Positions 1 through 12,705 are shown, numbered from the stretch's first letter. The stretch: 64,000 bases of DNA from Sophora flavescens (GCA_030762895.1 CM061062.1:140041104-140105103), one strand, 5' to 3'. Numbers and translations: made by a program. The notes: generated by a model from the sequence alone, not told the origin.

Positions 1-1836
1 TCTGGGCACAAGGGTTGAACAACCCTTACTAAGTATCCTAGGGAATTCATAGATCAAACCTATTGGTTTAAGCTACACCATCAATCATCAGCTTCATTAC
101 CTTTAATTGTTCCCATGCCTTTTACTTCCAGCTTCAATACTAACGACACTAAAACACTCACTAATCAATCCTAGGGTCTTTGACTAAGCCCTATGAACAT
201 AACCTTGCCTCTCATACTATATTCATGTCTTATGAACAAACTAGGAAAACATCCCTTAAAAGCATTCATCTTTATTAACATCTCTTCTAAGGTCTTAACA
301 TCATTAATAAGCCCTATTAATCGTTTAGAGTCTTACTAACATCATTGTTGGCATTAACATCCACAACAATCAACTCTCATTAAGAGCACCACATCATCAT
401 CATTATCATAACAGTTTCATCATTATCATAACAACATCATCATCATCATCATCATCATCATAGCATCATCATCATCATGAACAATCTAGGTATCATTAAA
501 CATCATACTCAATTGGACATATCAATAACATCCAATAATACATCATCAATAATTAACATCAAACAATGCAACAATTAAAGCATGCCATTAACATTATAAT
601 CATATCATACATACATTAATTAACATCGAATAGACAAACAACATATGACGGGTCATGGGTTAACCCTTCATCTTACGTTGCCCCCAACACCTACATGTCA
701 ATACTATTCCTTCTCCTCGTACCTCAATCAACTTCTCATGCCTTGAAGGGATGAGAGTGTCGAATCCAAGCCTCCTTCACTAGTTCCAACCATTACAAAA
801 TAAGAAGAGATTATAAAGAGGACCACAACTCCAAAACCAATGAGAGAATCAAAAAGGGAACAAGTGGTGTGGCTTACCTTGAGATTAAACTCTAAAGAAC
901 AAAAACAAGAAGTGGAGAAAAGTTTCGTTTGAGTCTCGTCCCACAAACGCTTGATCACTTTCTCAAGAACGACAACGAAACACATGAATTAAGCTTCTAA
1001 ATCAAGAAACACAATGGGCAAAATAAGGAGAACAAGGCACATGAAATTTTACCTTGTTTGAAGCCCAAAATTTAGAAACAAAGGGATAAAGTCGACACCA
1101 AAATAAGCGCGTATCTTCAGCGATGTCCTTCTGGCTAAAAACGGCGAAGAACGATGAACGGGGGCAATTTCCTTCAAGAGTTCTTAAGAGAAACAAAAGA
1201 AAAATCTAAGAGAGGAAGAGAGGAAGATTTTGAGTCTAGAGTGGTGGGAATTAGGGTTTAGATCGAGTCTTATGGTACAAAAACAATTTAGGGTATAACA
1301 GGCTCCTATTTCAACCCAAAATGTGTACAGATCGGTATTTTGACCATATCTTGAGCTACAAGTGTCCGATTGAGGTGTTCTTGGTGTCATTAGAAAGCTT
1401 AGAGAAATATCTACAAATTCATGTGGTGCAACTGAATCCTAAATCAGACTCTAAGATGGTCAAAAGTGAGATGAACGTTTACAGAGTGATTTGGTAGTTA
1501 TTTCTAGATAGGATCCTTAGGAGATTTATGATAAGATATTAAGAGATAATAACCAAAGAGAGGATTATCCTATATTAATAATTACTCAATTCTTATTGAT
1601 CGAGGGACTAAAACCTAAGAGATACACTATGTCGATTTCAATACTAAATCACACGATATCTCATAATATATTTCTTAATCACTTATTATTAATAAAAACA
1701 CATACTACATATTAACATATAAAATCACATACAAAATCATTTATCCATATAAGATCACACATTAAGGGAGACAATACCATATTAATTCAAATAATCATAT
1801 ATTAAAATACATATTATTATATGTAATAATATATAC

Positions 1837-1886
<50 letters not shown>

Positions 1887-1966
1887 GTATAAAAGACTTC
1901 AACACTAATAACAATTACATTATCAATTATATAAATAACAATACTAACTTCATTAATAATAATAAT

Positions 1967-1998
<32 letters not shown>

Positions 1999-2048
1999 CT
2001 AGGCATCCCTAGTAACATATACCCTTATGCAAAAAACAGGGTGTTACA
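1..2048 (-). mobile_element. LTR A of Tekay-type tandem array (partial)
   Basis: This is the right-hand part of a long terminal repeat that starts before the window. It ends with GGGTGTTACA at 2039-2048, the reverse complement of a TGTAACACCC LTR start. It is followed at once by a reverse-complement polypurine tract and the ATTTCGTCC.. block typical of plant chromovirus 3' ends. It aligns at high identity with LTR B: TCTGGGCA at position 1 corresponds to 3582. It holds CAT/ATC, AT and CAA microsatellites. No coding capacity is evident; the short ORFs here recur in LTRs B and C and look like chance frames. Confidence 0.8.
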
Positions 2049-2314
2049 ATTTCACCCCCTTATAAAAATTTCGTCCATGAAATTTCTATAACTTTGACTG
2101 AAAAGGTGCAGGTATGCTTCCACCAATTAAGCACATACCTTGGATCAAGTCCTCGGACTCGGAGGCTCCAACCAAGCAAGAAAAACTAAAGGTTCTTAAT
2201 AATTTGCATCATTATCTATAATAAATATAGATAATTCAAACAAGAGCACACAAAAGACTCGTAACAGACTCGTACCACGGCTTGATAGGATAGACTTGCT
2301 CTGATACCACTAAA
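2049..2314 (-). mobile_element. Short internal domain between LTRs A and B
   Basis: This 266-bp stretch is bounded by LTR ends. Its right side carries a reverse-complement primer-binding site, TGGTATCAGAGC (2298-2309), matching the 3' end of plant initiator Met-tRNA. Its left side carries the polypurine tract AGGGGGTGAAAT (2049-2060) and the conserved chromovirus 3' block (GACGAAATTT) at about 2065-2082. No gag or pol remains. It is therefore an internally deleted, non-autonomous derivative of a Tekay/Del-lineage element. The lineage is inferred from the PBS, the 3' block and the very long LTRs. Confidence 0.8.
2298..2309 (-). promoter_or_regulatory. Primer-binding site (initiator Met-tRNA)
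   Basis: The minus strand reads TGGTATCAGAGC six bases downstream of the LTR B end (TGTCACA). The homologous site in the next unit (5905-5916) reads TGGTATCAGATC, one mismatch. Confidence 0.85.
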
Positions 2315-2782
2315 TGTGACACCCTCTACCCCGCATGCATTTGTAAAGCATAACAGAGACAAAAAGAAAAGGAACACATGCATATTATATCATAATAATA
2401 AAATCTGGGAAGAGGCTGCTGCATTATAACATAACTTCAACGCGGAAAAACTAAAACATGTTTAAAAGTGAAACATAACATAAACATAAACGAAACTCAA
2501 CCCCGATGTCACATTACAGAGCCGGTATAACTATAGTCTGAAACATCTCGGATAAACAACATAAACTAAAGAAACTAAACTACGAGTAGAGGCTCCTCAG
2601 AGTCACTCCTCAGCAAGCTGCTCACCGTCCTCTGCATATCCAAAACGAAACATGCAAGCAGACAAAAAAAGACAGAGTGTAAGAAACATATATATCAACT
2701 AAACTGCATGGGAGTAGTTAGCAAGATGAACATGCATCATATAAACATAGCATATCAAACATAACCATCTCATCACATCAAT

Positions 2783-2817
<35 letters not shown>

Positions 2818-3044
2818 TTCAAAACAAGGTATATTATGCGATGCAACGCTACTCCACTATTCCAATGCATGAATGAGCAACACAGCACACAACCAACAAT
2901 CACCACCTCTGCTTGGGTCACTCGGCTACCCCAGTTCATCATCATTATCAACGTTATCTTTCATCTTTAGTCTTTAATCTTTTAACGCCTAATCTTTTCA
3001 CTTACACTCTTGCCAAAAAACACCTGAGCTCAACAACTTGACCA

Positions 3045-3362
3045 TTAAGCATCAAGGCCCCCTTGGTCACTCTACTACCAAGGTGCAATATCTTTTAACA
3101 ACACCTTGACATTATGCATCAAGGTTCCCTTGGCCATTGGACTGCCAAGGTACATAACAACAACACTTTGGCCAATAAGCACTGGAGCTCAAAACCTCGA
3201 CCACTCGGCTATCAAGGCCCCCTTGGCCACTCGGCTACCAAGGTACAGAACAACATCTTTTTACTTTAGTTATTAACACTCTGGCCCATAGGCACCAGAT
3301 GTCAACACCTAGACCATTAAGCATCAAGGCCTCCTTGGCCACTCGGCTACCAAGGTACATTA
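3045..3362. repeat. Array of near-palindromic repeats in LTR B
   Basis: Four copies of a 23-bp imperfect palindrome, CCTTGGCCACTCGGCTACCAAGG with variants, start near 3060, 3128, 3229 and 3335. Each is preceded by ATCAAGGC or similar and spaced about 70-105 bp. The arms are CCTTGG/CCAAGG. A degenerate fifth piece (GGTCACTCGGCTACCCC) lies near 2916. Confidence 0.8.
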
Positions 3363-5406
3363 TTATCTTTAAGTTATCTCACTTGTCTTTACTTGGTTTG
3401 GTGCCTTCTTCATTAATAAAAGCATTTGGGGTGAAACACCCCTTGTTACCGTTTGTGTTCTTATCTGTACAGGGAAACATGACAAGGCTTCCCCCAGCAC
3501 AGGCATGCCGACTGTTAAGTTGAGCACGGTCGTGTTGACTATTGAGCACGACCATGCTCAATGGAGTGTGGCCATACTGTTTCTGGGCAGAAGGGTTGAA
3601 CAACCCTTACTAAGTATCCTAGGGTATTCAAAGATCAAACCTATTAGTTTAAGCTACACCATCAATCATCAGTTTCATTACCTTTAATTGTTCACATGCC
3701 TTTTACTTCCAGCTTCAATACTAACAACCCTAAAACACTCACTAATCAATCCTAGGGTCTTTGACTAAGCCCTATGAACATAACCTTGCCTCTCATACTG
3801 TATTCTTGTCATATGAACAGATTGGGAAAACATCCCTTAAATGCATTCATCTTTATTAACATCTCTTATAAGGTCTTAACATCATTAATAAGCCCTATTA
3901 ATCGGTTAGAGTCTTACTAACGTCATTGTTGGCATTAACATCCACAACAATCAACACCCATTCAGAGAACCGCATCATCATCATTATCATAACAGTTTCA
4001 TCATTATCATAACAACAACATCATCATCATCATAGCATCATCATCATCATGAACATTCTAGGTATCATTAAACATCATACTCAATTGGACATATCAATAA
4101 CATCCAATAATACATCATCAATAATTAACATCAAACAATGCAACAATTAAAGCATGCCATTAACATTATAATCATATCATACATACATCAATTAGCATCG
4201 AATAGACAAACAACATATGACAGGGTCATGGGTTAACCCTTCATCTTACGTTACCCCCAATGCCTACATGTCACTACTATTCCTTCTCCTCATACCTCAA
4301 TCAAATTCTCAAGCCTTGAAGGGATGAGAGTGTCGAATCCAAGACTCGTTCACTAGTTCCAACCATTACAAAATAAGAAGAGTTCATAAAGAAGACCACA
4401 ACTCCCAAACTAATGAGAGAATCAAAAAGGGAATAGAAGATATTGCTTACCTTGAGATTAAACTCTAAATAAAAAAACAAAAAGAGGAGAAAAGTTTCGT
4501 TTGATTCTCGTCTCATAAACGCTTGATCACTTCGTCAAGAACGACAACGAAACACATGGATTAAGCTTCTAAATCAAGAAACTCAATGGGGAAAAAAGGA
4601 GAAAAATGCACACAAAATATTACCTTGTTTGAAGCCCAAAATTCAGAAACAAAGGGATAAAGTCGACACCAAAAGAAGCGCGTATCTTCAGCGATGTCCT
4701 GTTTGGCTAAAAATGGCGAAGAACGATGACCGGGGGCAATTTCCTTCAAGAGTTCTTAAGAGAAACAAAAGAAAAATCTAAGAGATGAAGAGAGGCATAT
4801 TATGAGTCTAGAGTGGTGGGACTTAGGGTCTAGATCTAGTCTTATGGTATAAAAACAATTTAGTGTATAGCAGGCTCCTATTTCAACCCAAAATGTGTAC
4901 AGATCGGTATTTTGACGATATCTTGAGCTACAAGTGTCTGATTGAGGTGTTCTTGGTGTCATTAGAAAGCTTAGAGAAATATCTACAAATTCATGTGGTA
5001 CAATTGAATCCTAAATCAGACTCTAAGATGGTCAAAAGTGAGATGAACGTTTACAGAGAGATTTGGTAGTTATTTCTAGATAGGATCCTTAGGAGATTTA
5101 TGATAAGATCTTAAGAGATAATAGCCAAAAAGAGGATTATCCTATATAAATAAGGACTCAAATCTTATTGATCAAGGGACTAAAACCTAAGAGATACACT
5201 ATGTCGATTTCAATACTAAATCACACGATATCTCATAATATATTTCTTAATCACTTATTATTAATAAAAACACATATTATATATTAACAAATAAAATCAC
5301 ATACAAAATCATATATCCATATAAGATCTCACATTAAGGGACATAATCTCATATTAATGCAAATAATCATATATTAAAATATATACTATCATATGTAATA
5401 ATATAT

Positions 5407-5433
5407 ACATACATACATACATACATACATACA

Positions 5434-5486
<53 letters not shown>

Positions 5487-5511
5487 CTGTGTGTGTGTGT
5501 GTGTGTGTGTG
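5407..5511. repeat. Compound ACAT / AT / GT microsatellite
   Basis: About 14 ACAT units pass into an AT run and then a GT run. The corresponding place in LTR A (about 1838-1885) has AT plus GTAT units instead, so the tract has changed between array members. Confidence 0.9.
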
Positions 5512-5658
5512 TCTGTGTAAAAGACTTCAACACTAATAAAAATTACATTATCAATTATATAAATAACAATACTAACTTCATTAATAATAATAACAACAAA
5601 AACAACAACTAGGCACCCATAGTAACATATATCCTAATGCAAAAAACAGGGTGTTACA

Positions 5659-5921
5659 ATTTCACCCCCTAAAAATTTCGTCCACGAAATTTCTATAACT
5701 TTGACTGAAAAGGTGCGGGTATGCTCCCACCAATTAGGCACATACCTTGGATCAAGTCCTCGGACATGGAGGCTCCAACCAAGAAGGAAGAACTAAAGGT
5801 TCTTAATAATTTGCATCATTATCTCTAATAAATATAGATAATTCAAACAAGAGATCACGGAAGACTCGTAACAGACTCGTACCACGGCTTGATAGGACAG
5901 ACCTGATCTGATACCACTAAA
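5659..5921 (-). mobile_element. Short internal domain between LTRs B and C
   Basis: A 263-bp second copy of the gutted internal domain, near-identical to 2049-2314. The polypurine tract AGGGGGTGAAAT (5659-5670, reverse complement) and the primer-binding site (5905-5916) are present. The TATAA between polypurine tract and conserved block is missing compared with the first copy. There is no coding sequence. Confidence 0.8.
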
Positions 5922-6401
5922 TGTGACACCCTCTACCCCGCATGCATTTGTAATGCATAACAGAGACAAAACGGAAAAGAACACATGCATATTATATCAT
6001 AATAATAAAATCTGGGAAGAGGCTGCCGCATTATAACATAACTTCAACGCAGAAAAACTAAAACATGTTTAAATGTGAAACATAACATAAACATAAACAT
6101 AAACGAAACTCAACCCCGATGTCACATTACAGAGCTGGTATAACCATAGTCCGAAACATCTCTGATAAACAACATAAACTAAAGAAACTAAACTACGAGT
6201 AGAGGCTCCTCAGAGTCACTCCTCAGCAAGCTGCTCACCATCCTCTGCATATCCAAAACGATACATGCAAGCAGACAAAAAAGGACAGAGTGTAAGAAAC
6301 ATATATATCAACTAAATTGCATGGGAGTAGTGAGCAATATGAACATGCATCATATAAACATAGCATATCAAACATAACCATCTCATCACATCAATATCAA
6401 T

Positions 6402-6404
<3 letters not shown>

Positions 6405-6464
<60 letters not shown>
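6405..6464. repeat. AT microsatellite in LTR C
   Basis: A 60-bp uninterrupted AT run. The homologous run in LTR B (about 2786-2815) is roughly half as long. Confidence 0.95.
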
Positions 6465-6466
<2 letters not shown>

Positions 6467-6694
6467 TTCAAAACAAGGTATATTATGCGATGCAACGCTA
6501 CTCCACTATTCCAATGCATGAATGAGCAACACAGCACACAACCAACAATCACCACCTCCGCTTGGGCCACTCGGCTACCCCAGTTCATCATCATTATCAA
6601 CGTTATCTTTCAACTTTAGTCTTTAATCTTTTATCGCCTAATCTTTTCACTCACACTCTTGCCAAAAAACACCTGAGCTCAACAACTTGACAAT

Positions 6695-7015
6695 TAAGCA
6701 TCAAGGCCCCCTTAGTCACTCTGCTACCAAGGTCCAATATCTTTTAACAACACCTCGACATTATGCATCAAGTCCCCCTTGGCCATTCGACTGCCAAGGT
6801 ACATAACAACAACACTCTGGCCAATAAGCACCGGAGCTCAAAACCTCGACCACTCGGCTATCAAGGCCCCCTTGGCCACTCGGCTACCAAGGTACAGAAC
6901 AACATCTTTTTTTACTTTAGTTATTAACACTCTGGCCCATAGGCACCAGATGTCAACACCGAGACCATTAAGCATCAAGGCCTCCTTGGCCACTCGGCTA
7001 CCAAGGTACATTATT
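6695..7015. repeat. Array of near-palindromic repeats in LTR C
   Basis: Four copies of the CCTTGG..CCAAGG near-palindrome, the counterpart of 3045-3362 at the same offset from the LTR end. Copy-to-copy changes sit mostly in the loop (TCACTCTGC, CCATTCGAC, CCACTCGGC). Confidence 0.75.
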
Positions 7016-8679
7016 ATCTTTAAGTTATCTAACTTGTCTTTACTTGGTTTGGCGCCTTCTTCATTATTAAAATCATTTGGGGTGAAACACCCCTTATTAC
7101 CGTTTGTGTTCTGATCTGTACAGGGAAACACGACCGGGCTTCCCCCAGCACAGGCATGCTGACTGTTAAGTCGAGCACGGTCGTGTTGACTATTGAGCAT
7201 GATCATGCTCAATGGAGTGTGGTCGTACTGTTTCTGGGCAGAAGGGTTGAACAACCCTTACTAAGTATCCTAGGGTATTCAAAGATCAAACCTATTGGTT
7301 TAAGCTACACCATCAATCATCAGTTTCATTACCTTTAATTGTTCACATGCCTTTTACTTCCAGCTTCAATACTAACGACCCTAAAACACTCACTAATCAA
7401 TCCTAGGGTCTTTGACTAAGCCCTATGAACATAACCTTGCCTTTCATACTATATTCATGTCATATGAACAAATTGGGAAAACATCCCTTAAATGCATTCG
7501 TCTTTATTAACATCTCTTCTAAGGTCTTAACATCATTAATAAGTCCTATTAATCGGTTAGAGTCTTACCAACGTCATTGTTGGCATTAACATCCACAACA
7601 ATCAACACTCATTCAGAGCACCACATCATCATCATTATCATAACAGTTTCAACATTATCATAACAACATCATCATCATAATAATAACATCATCATCATCA
7701 TGAACATTCATCGTATCATTAAACATCATACTCAATTGGGCATTCCAATAACATCCAATAATACATCATCAATAATTAGCATCAAACAATGCAACAATTA
7801 AAGCATGCCATTAACATTATAATCATATCATACATACATTAATTAACATTGAATAGACAAACAACATATGACAGGGTCATGGGTTAACCCTTCATCTTAC
7901 GCTACCCCCAACGCCTACATGTCAATACTATTCCTTCTCCTCATACCTCAATCAAATTCTCAAGACTTGAAGGGATGAGAGTGTCGAATCCAAGCCTCCT
8001 TCACTAGTTCCAACCATTACAAAATAAGAAGAGTTCATAAAGAGGACCACAACTCCTAAACCAATGAGAGAATCAAAAATGGAATAAGAGATATGACTTA
8101 CCTTGAGATTAAACTCTAAATAAAAAAAACAAAATGATGAGAAAATTTTTGTTTGAGTCTCGTCTCATAAACACTTGATCACTTCCTCAAGAACGACAAC
8201 AAAACACATGGATTAAGCTTCTAAATCAAGAAACTCAATGGGGAAAATAAGGAGAACAAGGCACAAAAAATATTACCTTGTTTGAATCCCAAAATTCAGA
8301 AACAAAGGGTTAAAGTCGACACCAAAAGAAGCGCGTATCTTCAGCGATGTCCTTCTGGCTAAAAACGGTGAAGAACGATGAACAGGGGCAATTTCCTTCA
8401 AGAATTCTTAAGAGAAACAAAATAAAAACCTAAGAGATGAAGAGAGGACGATTTTGAGTCTAGAGTGGTGGGAATTAGGGTTTAGATCGAGTCTTATGGT
8501 ATAAAAAGAATTTAGGGCATAACATGCTCTTATTTCAGTCCAAACTGTGTACAGATCGGTATTTTGACCATATTTTGAGCTACAAGTGTCCGATTGAGGC
8601 ATTCTTGGTGTCATTAGAAAGCTTAGAGAAACATCTACAAATTTATGGACAAAAGGGTAATTTACTACTACAAGAATTT

Positions 8680-8960
8680 TCGCTGTTTCCCAGGGCCTAT
8701 GACCCTGGGAAATCCATAAAATCCGTGGGAAAATACACATTTCCCAGGGATGACCCACGGATTTAGATCCCTCGGTTTTCAGCTGGTCGGAAACGTTTCC
8801 CAGGGCCTAGCCCTGGGAAATACCCAGGGTTAGAACCCTGGGAAATATTTCCCAGGGATCTATCCCTGGGAAATATTTCCCACGGTTAGAACCCTGGGAA
8901 ATCTTTCCCAGGGATCTATCCCTGGGAAATTTCCCAGGGTTCTAACCCTGGGAAATATAT
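8680..8960. repeat. Left subterminal repeats of CACTA 1
   Basis: Dense copies of TTTCCCAGGG and its complement CCCTGGGAAA are arranged as head-to-head hairpins such as TTTCCCAGGG..CTA..CCCTGGGAAA. In CACTA elements such subterminal repeats are the binding sites for the TNPA-type protein. Confidence 0.9.
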
Positions 8961-9167
8961 GTTTTGTTTAAATTATAAATAAAACCTTATATACATTAAT
9001 TTATGCTAAAGTGGATAAATAAATTATTATTATTTTTATATGAATGCATCAACAAAGAAATTAACATCATAATTCAAGCAAACAATTTGTTCAACACAAA
9101 ATGTTATTCAAGTCATATTTGTTCAACGAAAAATAATAAACATAATAAACATGATAAGTAAAATAAA

Positions 9168-11499
9168 CTAAGAATCCCCATTATAAGGCTCCTCAACAAA
9201 ATGGTCAAGAGAGTCGTCGTCCTCCTGAGCACGCTGGGTCGTCTGACTAGGCTGTCGTCACTGTGGGGGCTGCTGCTGCAACTGTCGCACTGTCTCCATC
9301 AGTTGTCGCATCGTATCCATCATCACACGATGCTCCTCATCCCTCTGTCGCTCCCTCTCTTGGGAAGCGACCAACATCTGCCTCAACTGAGCAATCTCCG
9401 CAGACTCCTGAGGGTAACGTCTGCATGTGGTGGACGCTCCAACCCTAAGCTCTAACTTGCGCGAGGCCCCTTTCCGATAGTTGCCGGCAAGGTCCCCAAA
9501 GACTGCATAAACGACCCTTATACTTGCCGCCGACGACTTCTGCCCAAACATTCAGCGCAAGCTGCTCGTCCTCCTGTGGGTTAGCTGGGGTGGATGGTGA
9601 AGAGGCTGATGATTGAGACCTATGTTGACTCATCCTCTCATGAAACTCCTCCTGTTACAATACATCAGACTATCAAAATTTGAACAATATGTTACAAGAT
9701 AAATTATGCAGAAAAATGGACAGAGTTTCCCCTAAAACTACAACATCCCAATGTTTACAAACAGAACACCGCAATTTAAATCCATAAATCATCATCAAAA
9801 TCTCAATAGGATGCACACAAATTCTCATGTCCAAACTAGTTATAACATTTCCAATGTCGGGCAGTATCAATAGGTCCAAATATAAAGTGACTCTACAGAC
9901 TCAGTAATCAAAACATGAATAGTATGTTATACGATTAATTATGCAGAAAATTGGACTGAGTTTCCCCTAAACCTCAACCTTTACAAATTGAACACCACAA
10001 TTTAAAACTGCAAGTCATCAAAAGCTTAATAAGATTCACACAAAGCAATATATTCAACTCCCTAAAAGCCAATGCTCAAAAGCCAATGCTAAAACTAGTC
10101 ATAACATTTGAGGCTCTCTGCCTCTCAAGTCCAGTAAAGTATGAGTGTTACAATATCTATTAAAGTCAATAGCTTCTTCAAAAATCAAAACGGCATATTA
10201 CCTGAGTGCGCTTGGAGCGCTCATCTATGTACTCGCCGGTAGCCTTCCTAGTATGGGTGCGTTTGTGAACCTCATGAATCTGTACTCCTCGATTATACCG
10301 GCGAGCCTATAACACAAGCATAGATGATTAAGATAACAAGTAATGAACTATGATGTTGGAATAAATACATTTAATGCATAAAGAATGACAAGTATGAGCA
10401 TACCATACGATCTGCCCACATGTGACCGGGAAATGCTTCCTCCCGTGTGCGAGGCTCCCACCCTTTCTCGATGCTCTATTTTTCTTTGCCTGAGCAGAAA
10501 TTTTTTTAAATTGATCAGAAGCCCAATAACGACGCAACTCCTCCCAAATACCATCTCCAATCCAGGATCGTTGTATGCCACTCTCACGAGCCTCCCTAAG
10601 CATATCAGAAAGGCGTTCGGAGGCTTTATGGTGAAAGATCCTCTGGATCTCTGACTCATCTTCGTTCCTCCATGCCGCTTTGACCTGTTTTAAGATAAAT
10701 AACAATTATTATAATAATAGTTTCGGAAATAATAAAAACCACATTAAGTAAATTGAAATTTGCTACTTACTCTAAACGCATCAAACATACTAATCCGCTC
10801 ATTGTCAGTGAGTTTTCCCCATGATGTAAATGCCCTATGATACCTTTGCTGGATAACAAACGCGATGGCACTCATTTGCTCTCTTACAAGGAAGGAACCT
10901 TAACAGTAAAGACGCATGAACCAATCAAACACATGGTAATAAATTATAATACAATGCATGAATCAACCAAACACATAGAAATTTAATTAATTCTTACCCG
11001 TTACCACTAGGCCTAATAATAGGTCGACCATCGGGCATGAGCTCAACTACCTCTGCTGCATCTAGCTCCTCTAGCTCCACTGGCTCCACCGACTCCTCTG
11101 GCTGCTCATGCACATCTGCAACTGAAGGTGAGCGTGAATAGCCTGGACTATATTGTTGCTCCTCATCCACACATGCTGAAGGAGATGCTCTATAGTGTGC
11201 ATGTGTCGTGACCCCCGGGGTGGGAATCATATCGAAATGAGGCGATGTAGGTGCAACACGTGGAGTCAGTGAAGGTGCTTGCTGTGGTGGGCGCGATGTA
11301 GGTACATGTGGGTGTGGTGCTGACGATGCAGAGGTAAGCGTTGAAGGCATACGTGAGTATCCATCTATAGACTCACGAATCACTAAATTTGTGGAAGGTC
11401 TGTTCCGACGACGACGGGGATTTGGACGGGGGTCAGTATCAACCATAATACCCTTACCCTTATCGATGGGTGGAGGTGGGTCACGTCCTGCAGACATGT
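9168..11499 (-). pseudogene. tnpA-like CACTA accessory gene (Transposase_24 family), decayed
   Basis: A multi-exon minus-strand gene of the plant transposase family (Ptta/En/Spm, Transposase_24). Likely exons: 11499-about 10992 (starts MSAGRDPPPP, basic RRRRNRP patch, Pro/Ser-rich); 10898-10771 (QQRYHRAFTSWGKL); 10684-10409 (KAAWRNEDESEIQRIF, WASDQFKKISAQAKKNRAS); 10306-10202 (HTRKATGEYIDERSKR, a family hallmark); about 9650-9168 (VVGGKYKGR then a coiled coil with RQLMETVRQLQQQ, ending at TAG 9168). Most introns have GT..AG ends. Frameshifts occur near 10470 (TGGS motif moves frame) and near 9510 (after GGKYKGR), and the junction after exon 1 is not canonical. The family's role is binding subterminal repeats. 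I infer a recently inactivated copy. Confidence 0.75.
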
Positions 11500-11688
11500 C
11501 TAAAGAGCAATTTAATGTTAAAACAAAAGTTATCAGATATAGCAATAATATAAGTTATCTAAGTCATTAAAGTAAACAAATATAACTAACTAATAATCCA
11601 ACAGCCAAAAATAAGTTATCTAAGTCATAAAGTCAACAAGTATAACTAACTAATAATCCAACAGCCAAAAATAACTTAACCATCCAAA

Positions 11689-12294
11689 TCATAAAGTCTT
11701 CAGAAGATCTAAACACTTTTCAGGAATATTCCAATTGGACTTGCAAGCTAAAAGTCTCACACACAGCGATAATTTAGAGTCTGAGGCCCCTTCAAACAAT
11801 GGCTTTTTTGCTGTCTCAGTTAAAAGATTATAAAATCTTTGTGATTCCTCATTCGGAAGATCTTCAGTGTTATCGTAATCATGCACCTCGTTTACCCCGA
11901 GAGCATCAACCACCATCTCCTGCATTGACACAAACTGTTCCCCACATCCCATATCTGCACGAGTGCTTGAGACACCCATGCAATTCTCGTCAACCCCTAA
12001 ATCAACATGTGGCACTTCTTCACCATGGAGAGTCCAAATCCAGTAATTTTCCTAGAACCCATTCATATACAAGTCAGTCTTCACAAGGTCTTCACTCTTA
12101 ATCTTTCGACATCGGCATTTAGCACATGGACATCTAATTCGGTTTCCATCATCGATGAAACACTTTTGTCGCTTTGCTTGGGTAACAAACTCTTCAACCC
12201 CATCTACGAAAGTTGGTTTCAAACCCCTTCTTTTCGGATATAGCCTATCATACACCCAACTACGATTCGAAGGATAACAATCCATCTTCTGCAT
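11689..12294 (-). pseudogene. tnpD transposase remnant, N-terminal Transpos_assoc domain only
   Basis: The reading starts at ATG 12294 or 12285 with MDCYPSNRSWVYDRL, then a zinc-binding patch C..D.GNRIRCPCAKCRC. This is the transposase-associated domain found at the N-terminus of CACTA TNPD proteins. A TAG interrupts after YMNGF (about 12052). The frame then continues through ESQRFYNLLTETAKKPLFEG, typical of the segment that follows, and stops at 11689 after KCLDLLKTL. The large Transposase_21 catalytic region that should follow is missing; the next gene begins only about 190 bp downstream. This is a deletion derivative that cannot supply transposase. Confidence 0.8.
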
Positions 12295-12435
12295 ATTAAT
12301 AAAAAAATCAAGATAAATTTTAACAATAAGAGAATAGCAATCACATTTTTTTTTGGGTACAATCTCTCAATGAATTTCACACACTAAAAGGAGTCACCTA
12401 TTCTTAAAGATGACAAAAGGAATCCCCAAAAATGA

Positions 12436-12705
12436 TTGATGATAATTGAAGAATGCAAAATAAATGCAAATTTTTTAGATATCCAAAGCAATCATAGTAA
12501 AATAATTTTTAGGCATGTGATAACAAGGGTAATGCAGCTAATCAAGAGAACAGCAGAATATTTTCAAGGGGGAGCTTCAAAAGACACTGCAGAACACAAT
12601 CTTCAACTATTTGTCTTAGTCAATGATTTTCTTGGAATGGTTGATCAAGCCTGCATTGAGATTGCGCGAAACTTGCAGAAGAGGAAGATACAAAAGGAGT
12701 ACTAA
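12436..12705 (+). pseudogene. Captured formin (FH2 domain C-terminus) fragment
   Basis: The plus-strand frame, opposite to the transposon genes, ends at TAA 12705. From about 12530 it reads VMQLIKRTAEYFQGGASKD, LQLFVLVNDFLGMVDQAC and IEIARNLQKRK. This matches the closing helices of the FH2 domain of plant formins, actin-nucleating proteins (family pattern: VK..TEYF.G...K..A...LFV.V.DFL...D..C.E). A possible splice acceptor AG lies just before GGTAATGCAG (about 12528), so upstream codons may be intron. The rest of FH2 is absent. I infer transduplication of a host gene piece by the CACTA element. The formin class is uncertain. Confidence 0.65.

Larger units (their letters stand above)
2315..5658 (-). 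mobile_element. LTR B, complete Tekay-type LTR
   Basis: A complete 3344-bp LTR. On the plus strand it begins TGTGACACCCTCTACCCC and ends GGGTGTTACA, i.e. TGTAACACCC...GGGTGTCACA in the element's sense. Internal domains flank it on both sides, so it is the middle member of a tandem array. From its left end it holds an AT microsatellite (about 2786-2815), an array of CCTTGG..CCAAGG near-palindromes (3045-3362), ATC-rich repeats, and an ACAT/AT/GT microsatellite near its right end. It has no credible ORF. Confidence 0.85.

Noticed and set aside
3299..3687. ORFs of 60-138 codons in both strands of the LTR array (also 6779-7338)
   Set aside because: They overlap on both strands, follow the near-palindromic repeats, and recur only because the LTRs are duplicated; no protein family pattern.
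6317..6619. ORF with a long Tyr-Ile repeat
   Set aside because: It is the translation of an AT microsatellite in LTR C.
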